This document shows, in pieces, positions 32,192 to 44,243 of a stretch of DNA of 64,000 nt; within the stretch, counting starts at the first letter, position 1; each line of letters begins with the position of its first letter. The stretch is from Anisus vortex (Eukaryota; Mollusca; Gastropoda; Planorbidae): positions 27,789,441-27,853,440 of the forward strand of contig OX421506.1 in the NCBI GenBank assembly GCA_949126835.1. Direction: 5' to 3'. The position numbers and the translations under genes were made by a program. The notes beneath the pieces are model-generated. The model was not told where the DNA came from and did not search any database. It was given only the letters and a program-made list of their open reading frames with translations.

Positions 32192-33744
32192 ATCACAACA
32201 CAAAAAACTCCAACGTGAATGAGAGAATAAGTCTATCAAACATTAATAATAATTTATTGGGTGATTTACAAGGGGAGTTTCAATAGGTTGAATATTGGTG
32301 GGTCATCAAGTGTGTAGTTAAAAAGAATACTTTCCTGTTAGACTATGCCAATAACACATTAGTTAAGCGTGGCAGTCCTACACAGTATTTTACATCCAAA
32401 ATGATGAAAAAAACAATTACACAGTATTAAACATAATCATTGTTATCCAGGCCAACTCACATTATCATTGGTATTCAGGCTAACAAACATTATCCTTGTT
32501 ATCCAGGCTAACTCAGAACAAAGAAGGAACGATAGCTATCGGGCAAGGCTGAATTGAAGCAACATGCTCTCACTAAGCAAGTTAAACTCGGAGAGACATG
32601 CTTTCACTAAGCAAGCGAAATTAGGAGAGGACGCCTCAAACAAGTGCGCGATTTTTTTTTATAGATTTTCATATTAACAATGTGGGCTAATATGTCCAAT
32701 AATCGGAATTACTTTAGAAGTCACTAGAACTGCTTACGTCACAAAGGTTCAATGAAGAAATATTCTAACTTCCAATAGTAATCGAATACATCAGACAACG
32801 GTATCAAAATTGTCCCTAACGCTATGTTAAGCTATTTGTCAAGCCTCGTTCTAATTATTAATAATTATTATCCTCCCTCAGTTGATTCGCGTTTCGATTT
32901 TATTTATTAATTAGAAATCTACGTGAATTATAATTATTGGAAACTCTGTTTCGTAACATAATTTATAATGGGCATACATCAAATTGCATAGCTGGACGGA
33001 CCCCTGCCTTCACGGTGAAACATAGAGACATATACACTGGGGTTCACAAACATAGAGTGTATAGAACATCCTTCTTACGTTTAGTTCGAGCGTAAAAGAG
33101 AATATTTTTTATTTTGATCCTGAGCTTTTCACTGTTGTTACAGTTGTTTTATTCACTGCAACATGATGTTAAATAGTTGAATGAGTGAGTGAAGTTTTTC
33201 CCTAAATAAATAAACAGTAGTGAAGTGTGCAAAAGAAGTATGTAAGAAAATCATGATTTGTATGAGTGGTCAAGAGTTGACAAGGGAGAGAATATCAGGG
33301 TCAAAAGTCAGTTGGAGCCTTCAGATAGAAGGTTGATTTTATAATAAGTTCGGTTGAACTATATGTGTTAAAACTTAAGTTGATTCAAGTCCAGAGTGAG
33401 ACTTTAAATAGTGTTGAATAAATAAAGTATATTTTAAAGAACTAGATACAGTGCTCGAGTGAGAAGTAATGTATAAAGATATTATTGAAGAAATCTATTA
33501 TGGAACATTTTGAAAGACAATTGTAAACTGTGTGTAATGATATTATTGTGCTTCGTCCAATGATGTTTTGTATAAATAATAAACATTCGTCTGAACAACA
33601 TCTAATGTGTGCTCAAGTCTATGTTATTTAGTATTCAGTAATAATAAAAAAAACAATACGATACCAACTGTAGGTTTCAACGTAATGTGTACATGTTAAA
33701 ATTGTTCTACCACCAAAGAACATCTTTATCTTTCAATAGAATTA
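32192..33744. other. Intergenic, nothing firmly recognised
   Basis: AT-rich. An internal direct repeat (ACATGCT..TCACTAAGCAAG) occurs at about 32564 and 32596. No exon model could be built. Confidence 0.4.
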
Positions 33745-33970
33745 TATATGTAAAAACATTGAGCGCGTTTTCTAATTCTACTCAATTTAGAACAAACGCA
33801 TACAATGTATCCTTCTTACCGAGTGGCATCCGGGCATGGAACGGGTTGCGTTAACAAACCAGGAAAACCTTCAAACTTAACATCATTTTTAAACTCTAAT
33901 AAAAATGCAAGACAAGACCCAAACCACGGATAAGCTCAATTATCTTCTACATATAGAAGGATACAAGATA
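33745..33970 (+). mobile_element. CR1/jockey-like LINE 3' end, copy 4
   Basis: The plus-strand frame shows RTNAYNVSFLPSGIRAWNGL, the standard C-terminal signature of these LINEs. Stops follow, then a tail ending ATAAGATAA. 5'-truncated. Confidence 0.65.
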
Positions 33971-35696
33971 AGATAAAGTGATAGCCTAGAGACCTAGAGT
34001 TATTAATACAAAATCGGTCACCTGTGGCCAAATTATCGATGTTTTTGTTGCTGGATAGTGTAGGGGGGGGGGCAGGGAGGGGGGCAAGAATATCTTTCGT
34101 GAATCGGACAGACGTGTAGCTTGATGACGCCCATAGATAAAAAAAAAAGCCTCGTCTTAAAATTCCAGTCGTCAATGAAAGAATTTATTCGCCATCGTCA
34201 GGAGGGTGTACAAGAGTATTCCTCCCCTAGCTTGGTATCTGACATTTATTTGCGGAAAATTAAACCAAGTGTGGGTTTTGCTGACAAAACACAAGTCCCC
34301 TTTATAATCCGTGTTCACGTCAACTGGTGAATGCCGCATTACCAGACATGTGGACCAGCACGGTCTGAAGTCTATTGTGATACTCTTACTTACCATGTAT
34401 GAGATTGTGAATGAGATAAGGAAACTGGATTAATTGAATGAGCGAATGTATACAAACGATAAACAAGGATTAAAATGGGTGTCAAGCAGCATTATAATCT
34501 TGGGAACAAAATATCTTGCTAAAACTGAGCTTGGTCCCACGACAAAGTAACTCTAGCATACACAACAGAATCGATGTAGATGGAGTCTGACAGGAATGAG
34601 ATAAAGGGAGAACAACTATACCATGACATTGTCGTGGTCATACCCATAAAGTTATCTCTACATAAGTCAGTGAATCGTGGTTTCCTGGAAGTAAAGATGT
34701 TCTAATTGATACGTTTTCTGACTGTTGACACTCCATTCAAATACCATTAAAAAAAAATGTAATGTCACACTGTTGTTTGGTATGTGTGTACAGCATGCAA
34801 TAATAGTTTCTATATTGAATTTGACATTGTCTCGCTAGCTCACGTAGAGTTGTTTTAATTTACATTTGATTTTGGTGTAGAGAGTATTTGTGCATATGTT
34901 TATTTCTTGATACGTAATACACTAATATGCTCTGTGGTAGTCTCTACGAGTTTCTAGTACGCCTTTTCTTTTGCATTCGGAAAGCTTCTGGAAAATCCAT
35001 TCTAGCATTTTCTGCACCAAAAGCTATCTAAGCATGCATTGATGCAGTTATGGTTGTTCGTGTTGTTGACCTTTGCTTAGCTACGTATTCGTAACCAGTG
35101 AAGTTGAATGTTATTATTGTACATAAGTTCAAGCATTAAATTCTTCTTTAAACAAACATCGAGTGGCTTGAGTGTATTATTTTAGTGAACAGGATCCTAG
35201 ACAGACTACAGAATACCTGCGGATTTCTAACACTGTCAATCAGCTGCAATCTTGGCTACATAATCTGAGGTAAGTCAGATAATTATTTAATTTCGGGCCA
35301 TACATTGAGTTGTCAACATTTTCCAGAGTTTTCACTCCGATGCAACCCTCTCAGCACCCTCCCAATATGCGACGATGGTCTGCAAGTCTCGTTTTCAGGT
35401 TTCTCTCCAGGTGATCACGGGGCGTAAGCACCACAACAAAAATAGGACTCCAGCTAGGGCTCTCCTATCTTTTTTGGTGCACCCCTTTATATCTTTTTTG
35501 ATTTCTTTGCCCAGCTGTACCCGAATTCATTATTCAAAATTATCAAAGAAATAGAAAAAAGGCTTCGAAATTTATTTTCTAATCCATAATGTTTATTTTG
35601 GATATTGTATTTGATATCCTTACTGTACGAATACACGATTATGGAGAGAAAATAAACATCATCTCTTCACAAGTAATGAATCTCAGGAATCCAAAA
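33971..35696. other. Intergenic, contains a dispersed repeat at 34790-34880
   Basis: 34790-34880 is the inverted counterpart of 20340-20450. G-rich 34063-34083. Minus-strand AATAAA at 35591-35596 is the likely poly(A) signal of gene B. No gene is seen. Confidence 0.4.
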
Positions 35697-38600
35697 TCAT
35701 CTGCCCCATAATTTGATTCGGAATTTCCATCCAACGCAAACTCCAAATCGGTTGAATGTAACGCAGATTCTACCTAAATAAAAAGATAATGATATGTACT
35801 ATGAAATAAATGTATTCATGTAAATATTAATAGATGTGTATAATATAAAACGTTTATAAACAAGGGGCAAACTAAGATAATAAGCCAATTATATAGAGTA
35901 ATTATAATCATTAAAAGTGAACAATACCTCGCTTGTTTCGAGTTGATGGGTTTTCCTGTGAGAAAGTAAACACATATTTGTCTTAAATGAGGATAAAAGT
36001 GTTAAGTTTTCTTTGGTACTTCTTCTTCTTCATATTATTGTGGATACCCCGTTAGGACCGAGGAAACTACACATAAAATTTTAATATATCACAAACAAGA
36101 ATAACAAACAGATGACAGGGTCTCATTTTAATTATTTAGTCCAGCCATTCAGTGGAGATTTGAATGCCGGCACAGAAGGGGCAGTGATGGAGGCCTGGTC
36201 CAGTGTCTTCCACAGTCTAATGGCTGTGTGAGCTACAGTAGCGTAACAAGAGGGGGCTTTACGTTTTAAGGTTTTGGAGCCTATAGCTTCACTATAGGTT
36301 AGCTAACTAAAAAGAATGAACACCATATTATATAAGCGCCCATTTCCTCCCTCGCTCCCGCTCACCCACATAAATTCAGATTTCTGCTCACGGTACTAAC
36401 CTCATTATATCGACGGAAGACAATAGTAGCTGAAATATATAAAAAAACAACAAGAAAACAGATGCACAATACATTACATAGTTACAAACATCAAATACTT
36501 ATTTACTTATAGCTTAGAAATATGAAACTGCAAATACACAGACACGTCTTATATTGAAAAGCTTATTTATTTAGGCTTATTAATTGAAGTGTAAGGCGAG
36601 TCTCATTTTGATAAGAGTTTTCAATAATTTTGTATTGCAATTATTTATTTTTTTCTTCTGATTTTCTGATTCGGGCAGCCCAGATGACATTCCTCACATT
36701 TCTTTTGTCTACACTGCTTGTGACTACCTTACTTTTGTCTACACTAGCTGTGCCTACCTTTCTTTTGTCTACACTAGCTGTGCCTACCTTTCTTTTGTCT
36801 ACACTAGCTGTGCCTACCTTTCTTTTGTCTACACTAGTTATGCCTACCTTACTTTTGTCTACACTAGTTGTGCCTACCTTTCTTTTGTCTACACTAGCTG
36901 TGCCTACCTTTCTTTTGTCTACACTAGCTGTGCCTACCTTTCTTTTGTCTACACTAGCTGTGCCTACCTTTCTTTTGTCTACACTAGCTGTGCCTACCTT
37001 TCTTTTGTCTACACTAGCTGTGCCTACCTTTCTTTTGTCTACACTAGCTGTGCCTACCTTACTTTTGTCTACACTTGTAAAAAGTCTCAAAACCCGGACG
37101 AGCCGAAGCTCTTAAGCCGGGGCGTAACGCAATAGTAGTGAGTTATTTAAAACTCTGTCCGGGATCCAGCCACCCCACGGCACGCCGAAGGCGTGGCGTG
37201 ACATGTAAAAGGGAAGGATTCCGCAGGCCAGCGACCGTTCACTGCGGTTCCCCTAAGGATCATTATCGTGGTGGCTCTCCCGTATTTCTGCATTGTCACC
37301 CGGTAGCACAAATCCTGTACTATAGGCACAGGCATTCAGGCACCGGGTGGGTCGTGAGTCGGGGTTGCAGCATCCATTGCTTCCTCCCCACCGAGACCCC
37401 GTGGCCTCTCGGCAGTGCAATGGATCTCGGACATGCTGCGTTGGCTGTCCCCCATGCGTTAGCCCGCCGGTGTTTTCAAAGAAAATTACTGGCGGTTTAC
37501 ACACTACGCCGCTTTGAGGCCCATGGGTACAGTCTACACTAGCTGTGCCTACCTTACTTTTGTCTACACTAGCTGTGCCTACCTTACTTTTGTCTACACT
37601 AGCTGTGCCTACCTTACTTTTGTCTATCGACTTCACCGGGCAGCTCATTTGAAAATGACTCTGATGTGATGAAGCGTTTTAAAGAGATTGTGTTGTGTGC
37701 AGAGGTGTAGCGAGATGCGGGAAAGTGGAGTACTTATGTCCCCGGGACATCCAGGTAAAAAGGGGGACTTATATTTATACCGTTGCATTATTACCTATTA
37801 CAAAAATATGCGATTAACTGTGGAGGGGTGGGGAGGGCTACAGTTTTATAGTTCTTTCCCGGCGCACAAAATATCCTAGCTACGCCTCTGATTGTGTAGC
37901 CGGTAATGACCATGATATCTTGACAGCCACTTCTCTTTTTTATACGTTTTTTTTTATAAGTTTTTACAGACGTTCCTTCTAAATAGAAGATTATTACTTT
38001 AAATAGGCGCAAAACTCATGCAGGGCGGCAGAGATCGGTCGGCGGCAGAGATAGAACCCGCAACATGTCGGTTGACACACCGGTGAACTAACCACAGGAC
38101 CAGTCGGCCTCGTTACTACTCTCTTGGGGCCCCGAGACTAAACGCATTGTACTAAGCAATGTAGCCAAGTCACCGTATAGGTACGGTGCAAACATCTGAG
38201 CGTTCCCATCCTCTCTAAACTCTGATTTCCGATTTTCGTTTAACATCCGAAACTTTGACCCAGAACATTTGAATAATGCTTACTGCTTAAAGATCGGGTA
38301 AACATTGCAGGTCATACAGAAAATTACCTGGTTCGTCTTACATGTCATACAGAAAATCACCTGGTTCGTCTTACATGTCATACATAAAATTACCTGGTTC
38401 GTCTTACATGTCATACAGAAAATTACCTGGTTCGTCTTACATGTCATACAGAAAATTACCTGGTTCGTCTTACATGTCATACAGAAAATTACCTGGTTCG
38501 TCTTACATGTCATACAGAAAATTACCTGGTTCGTCTTACATGTCATACAGAAAATTACCTGGTTCGTCTTACATGTCATACAGAAAATTACCTGGTTCGT

Positions 38601-41600
38601 CGGCTGTCCCTTTGATGTTATTTTCTTTAGAGTAAAGCACAACATCACTCACTAGATTAGAGAAGAAAGGTATGTGCACACATGTGTTTATTTAATTAAT
38701 TTAAGATCATTTTCAGTAACCTTAATAGTTTGTTTTTTTTAATTTGACACTTTGAACGTACCAAGAGTTGGCAATGTAGTAAGGATTTTATCAGCTATTC
38801 GGCCAGCAGCTGCCAATACTACAGATTTTTTCTCATCTGAAGAAGAAAAAGAAACAAATGCAGTGCAATAAGACATCTCCCCAATCCACTTGCACACGTT
38901 ATTAAACATTTAGTTTTAGCTCACTATCATATAATTTCTGAACAAATAATACTTCTTTTTATTTCTTGTTGTTTTTCAGTACCTACTCTCGTTTATTCCG
39001 ACATATTTTTTTTCTGGCTCAAATACTATATTTTTTGCTAAGCCATGGAAAAATCCATATACATTGAGCTAAACAATAAATTCTAACTTAGAAATACAGC
39101 ACAACAACACTCTGTTGCAATGCTGAAATAAACATAAGGACATCAACACTTGTTAAAAAATCCCATATGCAAGATTTAAAAAAACGTAAAGGGAAACATT
39201 TCATATACACAGATTGGACTTGTACATTAGCAACACAATGTTGTGTATCTGTATTACTGTAGTTGCATAGTTCCCGAGTGGCATCTGGGCATGGACAGGG
39301 TTGCTTGAACAGACCAGGAAATCCAGTAACTTAACATCATTTAAGACATTATTCAAAATGCAAGATTAGACCCTAGATTCGAACCACGTAAAAGCGTAGT
39401 ACGCAATAATCTTCGGTATAAAAAAAGCGTCTGTAACATAGAAGATTTAAAAAAAACATACACATTACTGTAGCCACACCAACAATGCACTACAGCTACA
39501 ATGTCAATATAAGTATCCCGTCGGACCAAATTGATCCATATGGCCGGTGAAGCAGCGTTCACCATTTTCTGTGACCACGGCATAGTATGTGATTGTGTGG
39601 CCAGCACTATGCGCAGCCGCCTTTACTTTACCCCAACTAAGGTCTGGTACCCATCAGATCTGGGTAGACTAAGGGACACCCTCCAGACCCTGGAAAAAAA
39701 ATCATAGCCTTCTCCAGGGTTCGAACCCAGGACTTTCGGTACGTCAGTCGAAGCGCTGCCGCTCGGCCACCGCGCCCCCAACAGTATCAATATGGCAAGG
39801 AATTAATCTGGTACCTTTCACCTTAATTAGGCCTACTCAGTATGTTCTAATTAAGGTCCAAAATGTTGGCAGATCAACGTTACCTTCGGCAGTACTCCCC
39901 ATGACAGCCAGAGCCTCCCACAGTTTTAGGGCGTCGTCAATTTTCATCACATCAGATTTCAAGGGATCAGGATCTATGATATTGTTTGGAGGAAATAAAT
40001 ATTGATAATAAAATTACACTATAGAAATAGTAAGGCCAAAACAGGAAAACGCCCAGTACATTCGCTTTCTTTGAATAAGCTTATCCCTTTTTTTTATCAT
40101 TACTATTTGCCTCGGAAAAAAAGATCTTATACGCACATAATTAATTAGAAATAATAAGAAAAAAAAAATAACATTTAGTAAACGTCACCCTTTTTATAAC
40201 ATAAAATCATGACTTGATCTTTGCCAAAGTCCGAAATAATTGCTCTTGTAAGTGAGCTCATAACGGGTTTGGGGGATGGGAGTAAAAAGAGGTTTTAATA
40301 GGATAATAAGCTTTGCTTTTAATGGCGAAACTCCAGAATGGCTGTTACTATTCGGTTCCTTCCTTGATTCGAGAATAGGGATGTTAAACGAAAACCGGAA
40401 TACCGGATTCCGGTTTTGAATCTGAAAACCGGTTTTGATTTTTAAAACCGGATTTCGGTTTGTTGGTTGGAAGGTAATCATTACTTCAAATAGCACACCC
40501 TTTATTTTATTTTTTTATTGGGTCTGATGGAAATATAAAAAAAAAATAATGTTGGATTCACGCAAAACAATTCTTGAAATGCCTTGCTAATACTATTTAG
40601 TCTTCGGCATTGTGTTTCTTTTTTTTTCTCCAAATACCAACTATGGCTTGCGATAAAAACAACATCAAACCAAATGTCGGCTCATCGTTTAGATGTGCGC
40701 TACTGTTTAATGTGCCTCAAGTGCGGCAGGGATTGCCCCTCCCGGGTTGGCCTACACAGCCATTCTCGGCGGTGCAGTTGGATACCTCACCCATGAAGCT
40801 ACACCATCGTCACTCGAGACGGACCGATGCCGACGACGACTCTTTGATTTACGCAATGGAGAGAGCACACTAGTTTTGTCCTGTGACCCTGAACAATTCG
40901 GCTAGACACCGCGTCTGTGCTTTGTTATTAACGGAAGCATTAAATACGCATTCTTTTGACTTTTGATTGGCGCTACTTGATCCTATTCAATACATTATTT
41001 TACAAGTCTAAGTCCACGGTGCACAAATTATCAATATTGAAAGCTATTATCGGTTTTAATCAATTATCCCATATTTTTTTTATTTCTAAAGAATGTTCTG
41101 GTAAAGTGTACAAAATCATATTGTATTCACACAAATCAACCTCTTGAATGCTATGCAAACACTTATTAAGTTTGAAATATTTTTCAAATACACCTTCAAA
41201 ACTACGCTCATTTGTCTTTTCCGGCCTGTGACTTGTGACATTGCGGGGGGGGGGGGGGGGGGGAATCGAAATCCGGTTTTAAACCGGTTTTATAGAACCG
41301 AAAACCGGTTTTGAAAACAAACCGGTTTTAACATCCCTATTCGAGAAGTAGTCACTCCGAATTCTCAGATTCGGAACTCAATGGAAATCTTCTACTTGGT
41401 TAGGCCCTACTATAATATTATAGGATAGGGCATTTTAGTTTTTAAAAAAACATTTCAGAAATCTAGACTTTTTCAAGACCCCCAAAAAACAAAACAATAT
41501 TCTTATTACATCCAACAGTTCTACAGTAAACATAAGTTAATAGAACTAATAGGTTTGTTGGCTAAGTGAAGCGTACTTGTTGTATTATTCTAATTATTGC

Positions 41601-44187
41601 TACAACGATTCTATTTTGGCATTTAGTTTTGAATAGGTGCCACTCAGCCTACAGAAATAGTTATACTCATTGACTATACCGCGACCTGGGGGAAACTGGC
41701 CTCGATGCTGTATTGGAAATATCCCAATAAGTCATATTCGGGGGCGATAGTTCATCGAGCATTGATTTTTTCAATAAAAAAATAAAATAGATAAATGGGA
41801 AATTTCGAAAGTTTGACCGAAAATATTTATAAATAATTTGTAAAAAAAAAGGTGTTTTATGAATTAATTTATTGTTTAAAATGAACAGTTTTTTTACTAC
41901 TCCCGTTATTTTAAGTTGCAATTTCTGTCTGTCTGGATGGTTGGTTGCAATCATCGTGCAAGAATTGGCTTCGATTTGTCGACCACTTCCCGTGGTCCAA
42001 TCGAGCTGAAATTTGGACAGCAGACTTGCCCCGACTAACAATACATACTATCAAATTTTCAGTTAAAAAAAAACTTAATAATACTACACTTATGACAATA
42101 TTCATTTCTTAAAAGGAAAGTATAAGAAAAATGTTGGTTTCACTTTAAAAAGGCCTGTGCAACTTTTTATAGTTTTTCGGCGCACAGCTAGAAAAAAAAA
42201 TTATGCGCTAAGATTATTTTTAGAACAATTCATACGGAGTAAGGAGATATTTTTGAGATTTGCGACACAGATATTTTTCTGTACGTTTCATTTGCAGTAG
42301 TCAATCAATTATTTAATTACATGATGGTAAACTTAGTTTGCAAATAAAGGGAGTATAATAAAAACTTCGTTTTTATGGTTTTCTTGTTTATATTTTTAAA
42401 ATCTCTAATCGTAATAATGTAATGAATTCATTTATGTGTATATATATTGCTAACTACTGTTTCAAATACGTAGAGTGTTAAAAGACCATGGATGAGCGTA
42501 GGGCGCAATAATCTTCTTTATAGAAGCAGCGTCTGTAATGTATAAATAAGATAAGATAAAACCGTTTACATTTCGGATCTCTTTTTTATACGTGTGATAT
42601 TTAGACAGTGATATTTAGACAGTGATATTTAGACAGTGATATTTAGAAAGTGATATTTAGACAGTGATATTTAGACAGTGATATTTAGACAGTGATATTT
42701 AGACAGTGATATTTAGACAGTGATATTTAGACAATGATATTTAGACAGTGATATTTAGACAGTGATATTTAGACAGTGATATTTAGACAGTGATATTTAG
42801 ACAGTGATATTTAGACAGTGATATTTAGACAATGATATTTAGACAGTGATATTGAGACAGTGATATTTAGACAGTGATATTTAGACAGTGATATTTAGAC
42901 AGTGATATTTAGACAGTGATATTTACACAGTGGTATTTAGACAGTGATATTTAGACAGTGATATTTAGACAATGATATTTAGACAGTGATATTTAGACAG
43001 TGATATTTAGACAGTGATATTTAGACAGTGATATTTAGACAGTGATATTTAGACAGTGATATTTAGACAGTGATATTTAGACAGTGATATTTAGACAATG
43101 ATATTTAGACAGTGATATTTAGACAGTGATATTTAGACAGTGATATTTAGACAATGATATTTAGACAGTGATATTTAGACAGTGATATTTAGACAGTGAT
43201 ATTTAGACAGTGATATTTAGACAGTGATATTTAGACAGTGATATTTAGACAGTGATATTTAGACAGTGATATTTAGACAGTGATATTTAGACAGTGATAT
43301 TTAGACAATGATATTTAGACAGTGATATTTAGACAGTGATATTTAGACAGTGATATTTAGACAGTGATATTTAGACAGTGATATTTAGACAGTGATATTT
43401 AGACAATGATATTTAGACAGTGATATTTAGACAGTGATATTTAGACAGTGATATTTAGACAATGATATTTAGACAGTGATATTTAGACAGTGATATTTAG
43501 ACAGTGATATTTAGACAGTGATATTTAGACAGTGATATTTAGACAGTGATATTTAGACAGTGATATTTAGACAGTGATATTTAGACAATGATATTTAGAC
43601 AGTGATATTTAGACAGTGATATTTAGACAGTGATATTTAGACAGTGATATTTAGACAGTGATATTTAGACAGTGATATTTAGACAGTGATATTTAGACAG
43701 TGATATTTAGACAATGATATTTAGACAGTGATATTTAGACAGTGATATTTAGACAGTGATATTTAGACAGTGATATTTAGACAGTGGTATTTAGATCTAC
43801 ATGTACAAAGAATTGCAAAGAATTACCTCTCTCCGTATTGCTCAGCAGTGCTTTAGCTTCAGCCTCTAGTTTGACTTTCGTTGCAGCCTCTAAAATGACT
43901 TTGTCAACATCCTCACCAGCAACTATAGCATTCAATAGAAGTTGTTTTTTTTTAAGTTGGATTAGTAACGAAAATAGTAACAAATAGTATGCCCTCCTAG
44001 TACGAAACAACACTGATTTTTTTTCTTTACATTAGATCACAAAGTACTCGCGTATGACTTTTATGTTTCTGTAAAAAGAATAAGAAGCATGACGAATAAT
44101 GTGTATACAGTTAGAAATGAAAAAGACAAATAGAGAGTAATAGATTGATTGATAGATTGGTAATTTGATAAATATTACAAAAGATAG

Positions 44188-44243
<56 letters not shown>

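Noticed and set aside
33936..34396. Small frames near 34000
   Set aside because: No start context, splice support or recognisable domain; partly G-run driven.
36630..37115. Plus-strand 161-codon frame of TFLLSTLAVP repeats
   Set aside because: The unit is 30 bp, so any stop-free frame stays open; there is no gene context on this strand.
38305..38655. CRISPR-like look of the 33-bp repeats and open frames in both strands
   Set aside because: Head-to-tail repeats without unique spacers in a eukaryotic intron; frames stay open because 33 is divisible by 3.
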